A DNA stretch of 64,000 bases from JABSOG01 sp041583135 (GTDB taxonomy: Bacteria > Pseudomonadota > Gammaproteobacteria > Enterobacterales > Alteromonadaceae): contig JBFHGJ010000007.1 of NCBI GenBank assembly GCA_041583135.1, forward strand, positions 1-64,000, written 5' to 3'. Positions within the stretch are counted from its first letter, which is position 1; every line of letters starts with the position of its first letter. The notes under the pieces are model-generated. The model saw only the letters and a list, made by a program, of their open reading frames with translations. It was not told the DNA's origin and did no database searches. Made by a program: the position numbers and the translations under genes. Shown here piece after piece: positions 42,821-51,140 of the stretch.

Positions 42821-45403
42821 CTATACTCCCTGTTGTAAGATTTGACTGACGTGCGCGAGATCTTTATCGCCGCGACCAGATAGATTGACCACCAAAATTT
42901 GTGGCTGCTCGCTTTGTTTGGCCATTTTTAACGCATGGGCGAGGGCATGGGAAGACTCAAGGGCTGGAATGATACCTTCATTTTTGGCCAGCAACTGAAA
43001 GGCTTCCAGCGCTTCATCGTCATTGATGGCAACATATTCGGCGCGACCTGAGGCTTTAAGGTGGGCGTGTTGCGGGCCGACCGCCGGATAATCGAGACCG
43101 GCTGATACCGAGTAGGATTCTTCAATCTGGCCGTCGTCATCTTGCATGATGTAAGTATAAGAACCATGCAAAATGCCCAAAGAACCTTTGGCTAAAGCGG
43201 CGCCATGCTGGTGGGTTTCAATCCCCTTGCCACCGGGCTCGACACCGATGAGTCTGACGTCTTTTTCCTCGATAAAATCGGCAAACATACCGATGGCATT
43301 GGAGCCGCCACCGACACAGGCGATAACGGCATCGGGCAGACGACCTTCTTTGTCTAAGATCTGCACTTTGGCTTCTTCACCGATCATTTTTTGAAACTCA
43401 CGTACTATGGTTGGAAACGGGTGAGGTCCTGCGGCGGTGCCAAGTAGATAATGGCTGGTTTTATAGCTTGCCGCCCAGTCTCTGAGCGCTTCGTTTACCG
43501 CATCTTTTAAGGTGCCGCTGCCTGCGGTAACCGGGATCACTTCTGCCCCCATCAAACGCATTCTGAACACGTTGGGTTGCTGCCTTTCAATGTCTTTTGC
43601 GCCCATGTAGATACGTGCTTTAAGGCCGAGCAATGAACAGGCAAGGGCGGTAGCCACGCCATGTTGACCCGCACCGGTTTCTGCGATGACTTCTTTTTTG
43701 CCCATACGTTTGGTCAACAATGCCTGACCCAGCACTTGATTGGTTTTATGTGCACCGCCATGGAGTAAATCTTCACGCTTTAAGTAGATCTTGGTGTTTG
43801 GATTTGGGCTAACATTGCGGGTTAGGGTTAAAGGTGTTGGTCTACCGGCGTATTCGTTTAACAGTTCGCTGAATTCGCGGTTAAATTCAGGATCGTCCAA
43901 GGCGTCTAAAAACGCCTGTTCCAACTGCTCAAGGGCAGGGACCAGCAGTTCTGGCACAAACATGCCGCCGAACTGGCCAAAGTAAGCATCTAATGTGTTC
44001 ATATCTCTCTCGTGTTGGGTCTGGTTGGGCGTTATTGCGGCTAATATTTCTCGTATCTTATCTGGGTTTTTATCACCGGGCGCATCTTCTACGCCGGAAT
44101 TGATGTCTAGGCCAATACAACTTTGGCGGTAAGCTTCGGCGACATTGCCTAAGTTGAGGCCACCGGCGAGCATAAAGATTTTATCTTGCGGCAACTGTTC
44201 AAGTAGGCTCCAGTCAAAGGTTTTACCGCTACCGCCGGGCAATACTTTATGGTAGGTATCGAGTACAAAGCGGTCTGCGGCCTCGTCAAAGCTCGGCAAC
44301 ATGGTGTCGATGGCTTTGGCTTTGAATATCTGGCAATGCTCAGGCAGCAATGGCCTTAGTGCACCGATGTAGTCATTGTCTTCACTGCCGTGCAGCTGTA
44401 CCGCAGCAAGGCTGAGCGTTTTGGCCGTGTGCGCAACCTTGTCTATCTGCTCATTGACAAAAACGCCGACAAAATCAAGCGGCGCTGCTTTTACTATCTC
44501 ACTGGCCTGCTCTAAGGTGACGTTTCTTGGTGACTTGGCGAAAAAGATCAAGCCGCCAAAAGTTGCCCCATTTTCATAGGCCGCAATCGCATCTTGTGCC
44601 TTACCTAGGCCACAGATCTTATGTTCGCCATAGATCAGCTTACGACAGGCTTGGTCGATATCGGGTTGGGCCATGATGGAGCTGCCGATCAAAAAACCAT
44701 CGGCCATTTTGCTCAGGTGCTTGACCTGTTGATGATGGTAAATCCCAGACTCGGAGATCACGACCAGATCTTTACGCCGCTCGGCCGGGATCAGAGTAAC
44801 CAGTTCGCCGGTGCGTCTGGTATCGGTTGAGAGGTCGCGTAAATTACGATTGTTGATGCCGATGATCTCGGCATCCAATGCCAAGGCCCTATGCATTTCC
44901 TGCTCGTTGCTGACCTCGGTCAAGATGCTCATGTTGAAGCTGTGCGCCAAGGTGGCCAGTTCGCGATACTCATGGTCGTCGAGTACCGAGAGCATCAATA
45001 AGATGGCGTCGGCGCCATAGTATCTGGCCAGATAGACCTGATAGGTGTCGATGAAAAAGTCTTTGCAGATCACCGGCTGTTTTACTTGTGTGGTCACTTG
45101 TCTGAGGTAGTCGAAACTGCCTTGAAAATAGCGCGCATCGGTCAAGACCGATATGCAGCTGGCAAAGCGGCCATAGACTTCGCAGATGGCGTCCAAATCA
45201 AAGTCTTCACGGATAAGTCCTTTCGATGGCGAGGCTTTTTTACACTCTAAAATGAAGCCGACATCGGCCTGCTTAAGGGCGCCGAAAAATGACTTTTGGC
45301 TGGGTTCTACCTCATCGATAAATAGCGCCAGCGGCTGGTCGATTTTACGCTGAGCCACTTCGGTGCGTTTGCTATCAACAATTTGACCTAAAATATTGCT
45401 CAT
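42821..45403 (-). CDS. trpCF-trpB: Fused TrpC-TrpF-TrpB: IGP synthase, PRA isomerase, tryptophan synthase beta
   Basis: An 860-codon reading frame without stop covers three enzymes. Residues about 1-255 are indole-3-glycerol-phosphate synthase (ECKKASPSKGLIREDF, VICKDFFID). About 256-455 are phosphoribosylanthranilate isomerase (KICGLGKAQDA, VQLHGSEDNDYI). From Met468 comes tryptophan synthase beta (MNTLDAYFGQFGGMFVPE, with the PLP Lys in LLHGGAHKTNQVLG and GGGSNAIGMF). TrpC-TrpF fusion is common in gammaproteobacteria; joining to TrpB is not. The junction reads REILAAITPNQTQHERD-MNTL and still carries GAGAGAG before the internal ATG at 44002, so TrpB may also be made alone. A single sequencing error that removed a stop cannot be ruled out. 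Confidence 0.88.
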   Translation of the reverse strand: MSNILGQIVDSKRTEVAQRKIDQPLALFIDEVEPSQKSFFGALKQADVGFILECKKASPSKGLIREDFDLDAICEVYGRFASCISVLTDARYFQGSFDYLRQVTTQVKQPVICKDFFIDTYQVYLARYYGADAILLMLSVLDDHEYRELATLAHSFNMSILTEVSNEQEMHRALALDAEIIGINNRNLRDLSTDTRRTGELVTLIPAERRKDLVVISESGIYHHQQVKHLSKMADGFLIGSSIMAQPDIDQACRKLIYGEHKICGLGKAQDAIAAYENGATFGGLIFFAKSPRNVTLEQASEIVKAAPLDFVGVFVNEQIDKVAHTAKTLSLAAVQLHGSEDNDYIGALRPLLPEHCQIFKAKAIDTMLPSFDEAADRFVLDTYHKVLPGGSGKTFDWSLLEQLPQDKIFMLAGGLNLGNVAEAYRQSCIGLDINSGVEDAPGDKNPDKIREILAAITPNQTQHERDMNTLDAYFGQFGGMFVPELLVPALEQLEQAFLDALDDPEFNREFSELLNEYAGRPTPLTLTRNVSPNPNTKIYLKREDLLHGGAHKTNQVLGQALLTKRMGKKEVIAETGAGQHGVATALACSLLGLKARIYMGAKDIERQQPNVFRMRLMGAEVIPVTAGSGTLKDAVNEALRDWAASYKTSHYLLGTAAGPHPFPTIVREFQKMIGEEAKVQILDKEGRLPDAVIACVGGGSNAIGMFADFIEEKDVRLIGVEPGGKGIETHQHGAALAKGSLGILHGSYTYIMQDDDGQIEESYSVSAGLDYPAVGPQHAHLKASGRAEYVAINDDEALEAFQLLAKNEGIIPALESSHALAHALKMAKQSEQPQILVVNLSGRGDKDLAHVSQILQQGV

Positions 45404-45418
45404 GGGGCTAACTCCTTC

Positions 45419-46444
45419 TTACTGGTCGTTTTGTTGAGAGAGGGCGGCAAAGGTGTCAAAGGTCTCTTTGGCTTTGCCTGAGGCCATAACCTCCAGTGCC
45501 ATGGCCGCGCCCTGTTTGAGATCTGAGACTTTGCCGAATAACAATAACAAAGCGGCAACATTGACCGCAATGGCTGATTGCTGTGCTTGAGTGCCGCGAC
45601 CGGACAATAGCTCGGCGGTAATATTGGCGTTGAACTCCGGCTCGCCGCCGACAAGCGCAGCCACATCACAGCCTTGTAGAGCAAAATCTTCTGGCGTCAA
45701 AACATACTCAGATAGCTCGCCGTTGTTTAACTCCACAACGGTGGTTGGGCCGTGCAGCGCGATCTCGTCCATGCCTGAGCCATTGACGACCATCGCGCGC
45801 TTAGTGCCAAGTAGCTTAAGTGCTTCGGCCATTGGGCGACATAAATCTTGATGATAAACGCCGAGCAGTTGAATACTGGGCTTGGCCGGATTGACCAAAG
45901 GACCAAGGATATTGAACAAGGTGCGGGTTTGCAGGGTTTGGCGCACCGGCATGGCGTGTTTGATGCCGGCATGATAATGGGGCGCAAACAAAAAGGTCAA
46001 ATTGGTTTGGTCAAGGCAATGTTTGGCTTGAGCCGGCGACATTTGTAGATTAACGCCAAAGCGCTCAAGCATATCGGCACTACCAGACTTGCTCGATACG
46101 CTGCGATTGCCATGTTTGACGATAGGCAAACCACAAGCGGCGGCAATAATCGAGGCGGTGGTCGAAATATTGAAAGTGTTTGAACCATCGCCACCTGTGC
46201 CGCAGTTATCGGCGCAATCGCCTTGGATGGCGGGAAATGGCACGCAATTGTCACGTAATGCCGCAGCGGCACCTGAGATCTCTTGTGGCGTTTCGCCTTT
46301 GATTTTAAGTGCGGTTAGCATGGCCGAGAGAATTATATTATCGACCTGACCTTTGACCACTTCGCTAAAGAAGTCTTGAGCCTGTTCTTTTGAGAGCGAT
46401 TGTCCTGCGATCACCTGCTCCAAGGTGTGTTTCATCGTTGTCAT
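45419..46444 (-). CDS. trpD: Anthranilate phosphoribosyltransferase
   Basis: TrpD joins anthranilate to phosphoribosyl pyrophosphate. The 341-residue protein has the glycine-rich PRPP loop GTGGDGSNTFNIST near residue 82, KHGNRSVSSKSGSADMLERFG, and NGSGMDEIALHGPT. It is a separate gene here, not fused to trpG as in E. coli. Its start overlaps the trpG stop by one base (TAATG), which suggests translational coupling, and 15 bases separate it from trpCF-B. Confidence 0.97.
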   Translation of the reverse strand: MTTMKHTLEQVIAGQSLSKEQAQDFFSEVVKGQVDNIILSAMLTALKIKGETPQEISGAAAALRDNCVPFPAIQGDCADNCGTGGDGSNTFNISTTASIIAAACGLPIVKHGNRSVSSKSGSADMLERFGVNLQMSPAQAKHCLDQTNLTFLFAPHYHAGIKHAMPVRQTLQTRTLFNILGPLVNPAKPSIQLLGVYHQDLCRPMAEALKLLGTKRAMVVNGSGMDEIALHGPTTVVELNNGELSEYVLTPEDFALQGCDVAALVGGEPEFNANITAELLSGRGTQAQQSAIAVNVAALLLLFGKVSDLKQGAAMALEVMASGKAKETFDTFAALSQQNDQ

Positions 46445-47052
46445 TATTGTTCTCCTGCAAGATAGGTCAAACTCTGCTCGATCAGCTGTGAGCCTCGGGT
46501 GGTGAGTATCGATTCGGGATGAAACTGTAGGCCGAGGGCTTTGTCCGATTCGTGGATCACCGCCATGGGGATTTGGTCAAACTCGGCAATGACGGTCAAC
46601 ATCGAAGGCATCGAAACCGCTTGTAAAGAATGATAGCGCGCGACATTCATTTTACGTGGAATGCCATCAAAAACCGCATGACCCTGATGTGTCACCGCTG
46701 AAACCTTTCCGTGTACCGTCTCTGGCGCTAGGCCAATTTCGCCGCCGTAACTTTCGACGATGGCCTGATGGCCGAGGCAGATGCCAAATAATGGAAAGCG
46801 GCCCTTGCACAGCTCAATCAATGACAGCAGACAGCCGGCACTTTGCGGGTTGCCGGGGCCGGGAGACAGTACGACGACCAGTGGCTGGGTTTCCTGCTCC
46901 ATTTGACTGACAATGTACTGAGCATCGACATTGTTGCGGTAGATCACCACCTCAAAACCGAGTTGTTTGAATTCATCGACCAGATTGTAGGTAAACGAAT
47001 CGAAGTTATCGAGCATATAAATTTTGGTGTTTTTGGCTGCTTGGTTCATCAC
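46444..47052 (-). CDS. trpG: Anthranilate synthase component II (glutamine amidotransferase)
   Basis: TrpG supplies ammonia from glutamine to TrpE. The 202-residue protein shows YMLDNFDSFTYNLVDEF at the start, SPGPGNPQSAG, the nucleophile Cys in FGICLGHQAIVE, and the His-Glu pair in LQFHPESILT. Its start overlaps trpE by four bases and its end trpD by one. Confidence 0.97.
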   Translation of the reverse strand: MMNQAAKNTKIYMLDNFDSFTYNLVDEFKQLGFEVVIYRNNVDAQYIVSQMEQETQPLVVVLSPGPGNPQSAGCLLSLIELCKGRFPLFGICLGHQAIVESYGGEIGLAPETVHGKVSAVTHQGHAVFDGIPRKMNVARYHSLQAVSMPSMLTVIAEFDQIPMAVIHESDKALGLQFHPESILTTRGSQLIEQSLTYLAGEQ

Positions 47053-48641
47053 GACGTCCTTTTGTTGGCTTGCAATATGGCGCGTACCACGGCATGGGCC
47101 TTGGCTTTGGTTTCATCGGCCTCCGACTGTGGATCTGAGTCAAACACCACACCGGCGCCCGCTTGGACTTGGGCAACGCCGTCTTTGACAAAGGCGGCGC
47201 GGATCACGATACAGGTGTCCATATCGCCTTTGCCGTCTAAATAGCCGACGGCGCCACCATAGCTGCCGCGACGTTTTTGTTCGGTCTGGCGAATAAGCTC
47301 AGTAGCGCGCACTTTAGGGGCGCCGGTTAGAGTGCCCATATTCATGCAGGCTTGATAGGCATGAAGGGCATCTAAATCTTCTCTGAGCTGACCGACAACA
47401 GTAGAGACCAGATGCATTACATGAGAGTAGCGGTCTACATCAAGCAGTTTGTTGGTGGTACGGGTGCCGGGCTTGGCAATGCGGGCAATGTCGTTGCGGG
47501 CAAGATCGACCAACATCAAATGCTCGGCCTTTTCCTTTTCGTCGTTGCGCAACTCAAGCTCGATACGGCTGTCTAAATCTGGATTGATGGTGCCATCATG
47601 ATTAAAGCCTCTAAAGCGGGTGCCAGCGATGGGATAGATCTCTACCTGGTTGGTTTCCACCGTGTATTTAAGCGATGATTCGGGAGAGGCTCCGAATAAA
47701 GTGAATTCTTCGTCGGCCAAGTAGAACATGTAAGGGCTAGGGTTAGCGTGTTTGAGCTGAAAGTAGGCTTGCAGGCTATCGGGGCAAGGGAGGGAGAAAC
47801 TTCTTGCCGGGACCACCTGAAAGATCTCACCTTGTACAATTTTTTCTTTCAATGCTTTGACCTGCTCGCAATATTGCTCGTTGGAGACATCCACTTTGAC
47901 TTTCAGTAGGTCTTCTTGACACACAGGCTCAGTCACTAAGCTCAGGCTATGGTCGGTGTTGCCGACTAAAGTTTGCAACTGCTCTAGTCGTTTACCGACG
48001 TCAAAACAGTTGGCGATGGCATCAGGCCCACTGAAGACATTACCGAACAGCAGCGCTTGTTGCGTTTGATGGTCTAAGGTCAGTAGGGTTTCGGCAAGGT
48101 AGAAGACAAAATCAGGACAGCTGTCGGCGCCATAGGGCACTTCGGGTAACACCTCAAAGTTGGCAATCATGTCATAGGCAATGACGCCACCTAAGAACAG
48201 CGAAAACTGCTCATCGGTATGACTTTTTATACTACCAACGACTTTGCGCAGCACTTCGAAGGCGTTTTGGTGCAGTAGCCGGGCATTTTCATCCAGTCGT
48301 GGGTCGGGTGGACAAAAGGTCACTTCCAACTGTTCTTCATTGCTCGCACTGACGTGGGGTTTGAGTTGCTCGGCAAGAAATGGCAACAATGCCGCGCCGT
48401 TATTGCTTTTGGCCTGTATGGTGACCTTATTTCCGTTGCAGACAAATTTAACTGCCGCATCAATCAGCAAAATACTTTTTAAGTTGGCCTTGGAATCAAT
48501 CTCTGCCGACTCCAGCAGCAAGCTGTTGTCTGATCCAACAGTCAGCTGGGTAAATAGCGCCAACGGATCGGCGATATAGGGGGTTTCAAGTGCAATACTT
48601 GTCACCTCGCCGGGAGTGGATGTCACATGACTGAATATCAT
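47049..48641 (-). CDS. trpE: Anthranilate synthase component I
   Basis: TrpE makes anthranilate from chorismate, the first step of the pathway and the target of tryptophan feedback. The 530-residue protein contains LLLESAEID near residue 37, matching the LLES feedback element, and the chorismate-site blocks PARSFSLPCPDS, GASPESSLK, IAGTRFRG, ERAEHLMLVDLARND-type motif, GTLTGAPKVRA, GSYGGAVGYLD and QAGAGVVFDSDP. It is the first structural gene of the leftward trp operon and lies just behind two leader peptides and two attenuator terminators. Confidence 0.97.
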   Translation of the reverse strand: MIFSHVTSTPGEVTSIALETPYIADPLALFTQLTVGSDNSLLLESAEIDSKANLKSILLIDAAVKFVCNGNKVTIQAKSNNGAALLPFLAEQLKPHVSASNEEQLEVTFCPPDPRLDENARLLHQNAFEVLRKVVGSIKSHTDEQFSLFLGGVIAYDMIANFEVLPEVPYGADSCPDFVFYLAETLLTLDHQTQQALLFGNVFSGPDAIANCFDVGKRLEQLQTLVGNTDHSLSLVTEPVCQEDLLKVKVDVSNEQYCEQVKALKEKIVQGEIFQVVPARSFSLPCPDSLQAYFQLKHANPSPYMFYLADEEFTLFGASPESSLKYTVETNQVEIYPIAGTRFRGFNHDGTINPDLDSRIELELRNDEKEKAEHLMLVDLARNDIARIAKPGTRTTNKLLDVDRYSHVMHLVSTVVGQLREDLDALHAYQACMNMGTLTGAPKVRATELIRQTEQKRRGSYGGAVGYLDGKGDMDTCIVIRAAFVKDGVAQVQAGAGVVFDSDPQSEADETKAKAHAVVRAILQANKRTS

Positions 48642-48662
48642 TGTCGTTACTTCCTTTTCGTT

Positions 48663-48690
48663 AAAAAAAAAGCCCGCTTAAGGCGGGCTT
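48663..48690 (-). terminator. trp attenuator terminator 2 (before trpE)
   Basis: AAAGCCCGC...GCGGGCTTT on the minus strand, followed by nine T residues, is a strong intrinsic terminator 22 bases before trpE. GTGGGCTTT (just after the leader 2 stop) can instead pair with AAAGCCCGC (one G-U pair) to make an antiterminator, as the classical model requires. Confidence 0.9.
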
Positions 48691-48734
48691 TCTCGGTATT
48701 AGTTGTTATTACGCACAGTTAACCAAAGCCCACG

Positions 48735-48800
48735 TTATGTCAGCTGCCACCACCACATGTTAAAAGTATGAGTTGTTAAACTGTTATGCATCATTTTCAT
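48735..48800 (-). CDS. trpL: trp leader peptide 2 with three consecutive Trp codons
   Basis: A 21-codon reading frame, MKMMHNSLTT... ending NMWWWQLT, with Trp codons TGG-TGG-TGG followed closely by the stop and by an antiterminator segment. AAGG stands eight bases before the third codon, so translation may begin at Met3 or Met4 rather than at the first ATG. Stalling at the Trp run when tryptophan-tRNA is short would free region 2 to pair with region 3 and prevent terminator 2. Confidence 0.85.
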   Translation of the reverse strand: MKMMHNSLTTHTFNMWWWQLT

Positions 48801-48810
48801 TACCTTAAAA

Positions 48811-48843
48811 CTAAAAAGGCCCGATTCTTTCGAGTCGGGCCTT
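48811..48843 (-). terminator. trp attenuator terminator 1
   Basis: AAGGCCCGA...TCGGGCCTT on the minus strand, a 9-bp stem around TTCTTTCGA in complement, followed by five T residues. CGGGC in the segment after leader 1 can pair with GCCCG of this stem as an antiterminator; the same CGGGC can also pair with the leader 1 end (CTGCTTGT with ACAGACGGGCAG, wobble pairs included). Confidence 0.82.
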
Positions 48844-48880
48844 AACAATTCTTTACCATATCAACCGATCTGCCCGTCTG

Positions 48881-48943
48881 TTACAAGCAGTGCCACCAAG
48901 ATTCAGTTACATTCTTTACTGTGATAGTATTGTTGGCGTTCAT
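48881..48943 (-). CDS. trp leader peptide 1 with two consecutive Trp codons
   Basis: A 20-residue reading frame, MNANNTITVKNVTESWWHCL, placed soon after the promoter. It carries TGG-TGG followed within four codons by the stop. Its sequence is not related to leader 2 except for the Trp run, so the tandem arrangement is not a recent duplication. The ribosome site is weak. Confidence 0.82.
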   Translation of the reverse strand: MNANNTITVKNVTESWWHCL

Positions 48944-48984
48944 TAGCGATTTAGACTTCTATCGGTTTAGATTGAGTTGCTGAT

Positions 48985-49013
48985 ATAAAACGCTATTGGC
49001 GGATTTTTGTCAA
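48985..49013 (-). promoter_or_regulatory. Probable sigma-70 promoter of the trp operon
   Basis: On the minus strand, TTGACA (49013-49008) and TTTTAT (48990-48985) are 17 bases apart, a perfect -35 box and a fair -10 box at standard spacing. The predicted start is about 35 bases before leader peptide 1. Its spacer and flanks overlap the region that must also hold the rnm promoter. Confidence 0.8.
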
Positions 49014-49047
49014 CCCTTAATATTGTATAAATGCGGATACAAACTTT

Positions 49048-49887
49048 TTGAAATACGATCTACATAGCCATACTACCTTTTCTGACGGGCGCTTGACGCC
49101 GCAGGCATTACTGGACCGAGCTGTTGAAAAAGGCGTTGACGTGCTGGCCATTACCGATCATGACACGGTGAAAGCGGTGCCGGTCGCCAAACAGTATATC
49201 AGTGACAAGGAACTGCCGATTAAGCTGATCAGTGGGGTTGAGATCTCAACCACTTGGCACAGTTTTGAAATTCATATCGTCGGCTTAAATGTCGATGAAC
49301 ACTGTGACACCTTCAATCAGCGTTTGGCTCAACAAATCGAATATCGGCATGAACGGGCCAAAGAGATTGGCCGTCGCCTTGAGCGTGGCGGTATCGTCGA
49401 TGCTTACCAAAATGCCTTGCGCATTGCCGATGGCGCGGCCATCAGCCGCTCCCATTATGCCAAATACTTAATTGAACTGGGTAAAGCCAGCAATTTCAAC
49501 GATGTCTTCAAAAAGTATATGAAGCGCGGAAAAACCGGCTATGTGCCGAGCCAGTGGATTGATATTGCCACTGCGGTGAAGTGGATCCATGATGCTAAAG
49601 GGGTGGCGGTACTGGCCCATCCGTCCCGGTATGATATGACCACCAAATGGCTTAAGCGCCTTGTCGGTGAGTTCAAAAAGGCCGGTGGCGATGGTATGGA
49701 AGTTTGTCTTTCACCACAATCGATGGACGACAGAACCAAGCTTGGTCAAATGAGCTTGGACTTTGCGCTGCTGGCCTCTGTCGGCTCCGATTTCCATTTT
49801 CCCACCAATTTTTCAGAGCTAGGTAAAGACCTGGCTTTGGCTGAACGCTACCGCCCGGTGTGGCTGGCTTGGGCCGACTCAAACTAG
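49048..49887 (+). CDS. rnm: PHP-domain 5'-3' exoribonuclease (RNase AM)
   Basis: A 279-residue phosphoesterase of the PHP family, matching E. coli YciV/Rnm, which trims 5' ends of 23S and other rRNA and has 3',5'-nucleotide phosphatase activity. Metal-binding motifs are YDLHSHTTFSDG at the start, ITDHDTV near residue 36, the Glu in LISGVEIS, VAVLAHPSRYD and SVGSDFHFP. It starts with TTG at 49048, directly giving the conserved KYDLHSH lead. Divergence from trpE and a following yciO match the E. coli order. Confidence 0.92.
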   Translation: MKYDLHSHTTFSDGRLTPQALLDRAVEKGVDVLAITDHDTVKAVPVAKQYISDKELPIKLISGVEISTTWHSFEIHIVGLNVDEHCDTFNQRLAQQIEYRHERAKEIGRRLERGGIVDAYQNALRIADGAAISRSHYAKYLIELGKASNFNDVFKKYMKRGKTGYVPSQWIDIATAVKWIHDAKGVAVLAHPSRYDMTTKWLKRLVGEFKKAGGDGMEVCLSPQSMDDRTKLGQMSLDFALLASVGSDFHFPTNFSELGKDLALAERYRPVWLAWADSN

Positions 49888-50036
49888 CGCCTTGTCATGG
49901 TGTGAGGCAGGTTGCCGACTTGTGGTTTGGTCGCCGATGTCCTAACTTTAATCACATACGCCGCTATTTACGGCCGGGCACGAGGTCGGTATGATGTGCG
50001 GCAATTTTGCCCGGCAATAAAAACAGAGTCCAATAA

Positions 50037-50660
50037 ATGAGCCAATTTTTCTACGTTCACCCCGACAATCCGCAAAAGCGTTTGATCCATCAAACCGTGG
50101 AGATCATCAAACAAGGCGGCGTTATCGTCTATCCAACGGATTCCGGCTATGCCCTCGGTTGTCATATCGGCGATAAGCAGGCGATGGACCGTATCTCCCG
50201 AATTCGTCAGCTTGGTAAGGAACATAACTTTACGCTAGTTTGCCGGGATCTCTCCGAGCTGTCGATTTATGCCAGAGTGGACAACAGCGCCTTTAGGTTG
50301 CTCAAACAAAACACCCCAGGTTCCTATACTTTTATCTTTAAGGGAACCAAAGAAGTGCCACGGCGCTTGCTGAATCCCAAAAAGAAAACCATTGGTATTC
50401 GAGTACCGGACAATATTATTGCCTTGGCGATTTTAGAAGAACTTGGCGAGCCTTTGATGTCTACCAGCCTTATCATGCCAGGTGCCGATATGGCCGAGTC
50501 GGACCCTGATGTGATCCGCGATAACCTAGAAAAGCTGGTGGATCTGGTGATCCACGGCGGCTACCTAAGTGAGCTGCCGACGACGGTGGTGGATATGACT
50601 GAGCAAGACGATATTCACGTTATTCGCCAAGGGGTTGGCGATGCGGCTCCCTTTGAGTAG
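50037..50660 (+). CDS. yciO: YciO family (Sua5/YrdC-like) protein
   Basis: A 207-residue protein related to threonylcarbamoyl-AMP synthases. It has IIKQGGVIVYPTDSGYALGCHIGDK near the start, in which the family nucleotide-binding KxR-type pattern is seen, and later TPGSYTFIFKGTKEVPRRLL and KKKTIGIRVPDN. YciO proteins are usually a separate branch from the essential TsaC/Sua5 enzymes. It lies after rnm with about 150 bases between, as in enteric genomes. Confidence 0.9.
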   Translation: MSQFFYVHPDNPQKRLIHQTVEIIKQGGVIVYPTDSGYALGCHIGDKQAMDRISRIRQLGKEHNFTLVCRDLSELSIYARVDNSAFRLLKQNTPGSYTFIFKGTKEVPRRLLNPKKKTIGIRVPDNIIALAILEELGEPLMSTSLIMPGADMAESDPDVIRDNLEKLVDLVIHGGYLSELPTTVVDMTEQDDIHVIRQGVGDAAPFE

Positions 50661-50684
50661 GGCGACCAACGATTGAGATAATGC

Positions 50685-50712
50685 GTCGGTGCTGCACCCC
50701 CACAGCACCGAC
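50685..50712 (+). terminator. Hairpin after yciO
   Basis: GTCGGTGCTG at 50685-50694 and CAGCACCGAC at 50703-50712 make an exact 10-bp GC-rich stem with an eight-base loop, 25 bases after yciO. No long T run follows. Confidence 0.7.
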
Positions 50713-50967
50713 TTGCCATTTCCTTGATAAATACATCAAACCATGGCCAAAGCTTGCTGTATTTAAGTGGACGAGAACGTACAACATGTCCACGGATGAA
50801 TTTTAACCGATTTTTGCCGCTGCAAATATCCGACCTCCGATACCATCTGCAATAATTTGCACTATCATAGTCATTAAAGGTTAAAAATAGCGGCTTAGAA
50901 TGGGATGGCGCTAGGGGCGCTTTTTGCCATGGTTGAATAAAAAGTATCAACTTGTGCAAAGCTCTGC

Positions 50968-51041
50968 TATAATCTCGCGCCCTGAAGGCCCCTATTGTTC
51001 ATTTCATATGCACCTGTATGAATGGGGCGGCAATTTCAGGG
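50968..51041 (+). promoter_or_regulatory. Extended -10 promoter and structured leader of rluB-deaD
   Basis: TGCTATAAT ending at 50973 is a perfect extended -10 box. From about 50980 the transcript would begin with nested arms: CCCTGAA (50980-50986) with TTCAGGG (51035-51041), GCCCC (50988-50992) with GGGGC (51024-51028), and TTCATA (51003-51008) with TATGAA (51017-51022). The mRNA leader to the rluB ATG is about 160 bases. Cold-shock helicase messages often have long structured leaders, so this may be a regulatory element. Confidence 0.6.
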
Positions 51042-51140
51042 ATCTTTTATCGGGTGAGGTCACTGCACTGAAACATATACTTTGGTCCAGAGAATTTCCC
51101 GCATCATCAAACTTAAAGCTAACAATCTGAGAAGGTTCAC

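Larger units (their letters stand above)
48642..49047. promoter_or_regulatory. trp leader region with two tandem attenuators
   Basis: This 406-base gap between trpE and the divergent rnm contains, reading leftward from the promoter: leader peptide 1 (48881-48943), terminator 1 (48811-48843), leader peptide 2 (48735-48800) and terminator 2 (48663-48690). Each peptide has consecutive Trp codons close to its end and each can set an alternative hairpin. I found no clear TrpR operator. Each element is described in its own entry. Confidence 0.85.
50661..51140. other. Long intergenic region between yciO and rluB
   Basis: This 480-base gap starts with a strong hairpin (50685-50712), continues with a stretch in which I see no gene, contains a weak GCGC/GCGC hairpin with five T near 50910-50930, and ends in the rluB promoter and a structured leader (50968-51041). 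A minus-strand open frame here has no features of a real gene. The scpA-scpB genes that sit in this place in many relatives are absent. Confidence 0.65.

Noticed and set aside
48944..49047. TrpR operator near the trp promoter
   Set aside because: No stretch clearly matching the known palindromic operator was found by eye; control may rest on attenuation alone.
50615..50959. 114-codon minus-strand frame in the yciO-rluB gap
   Set aside because: It runs through a strong hairpin and the end of yciO and has no protein-like features.
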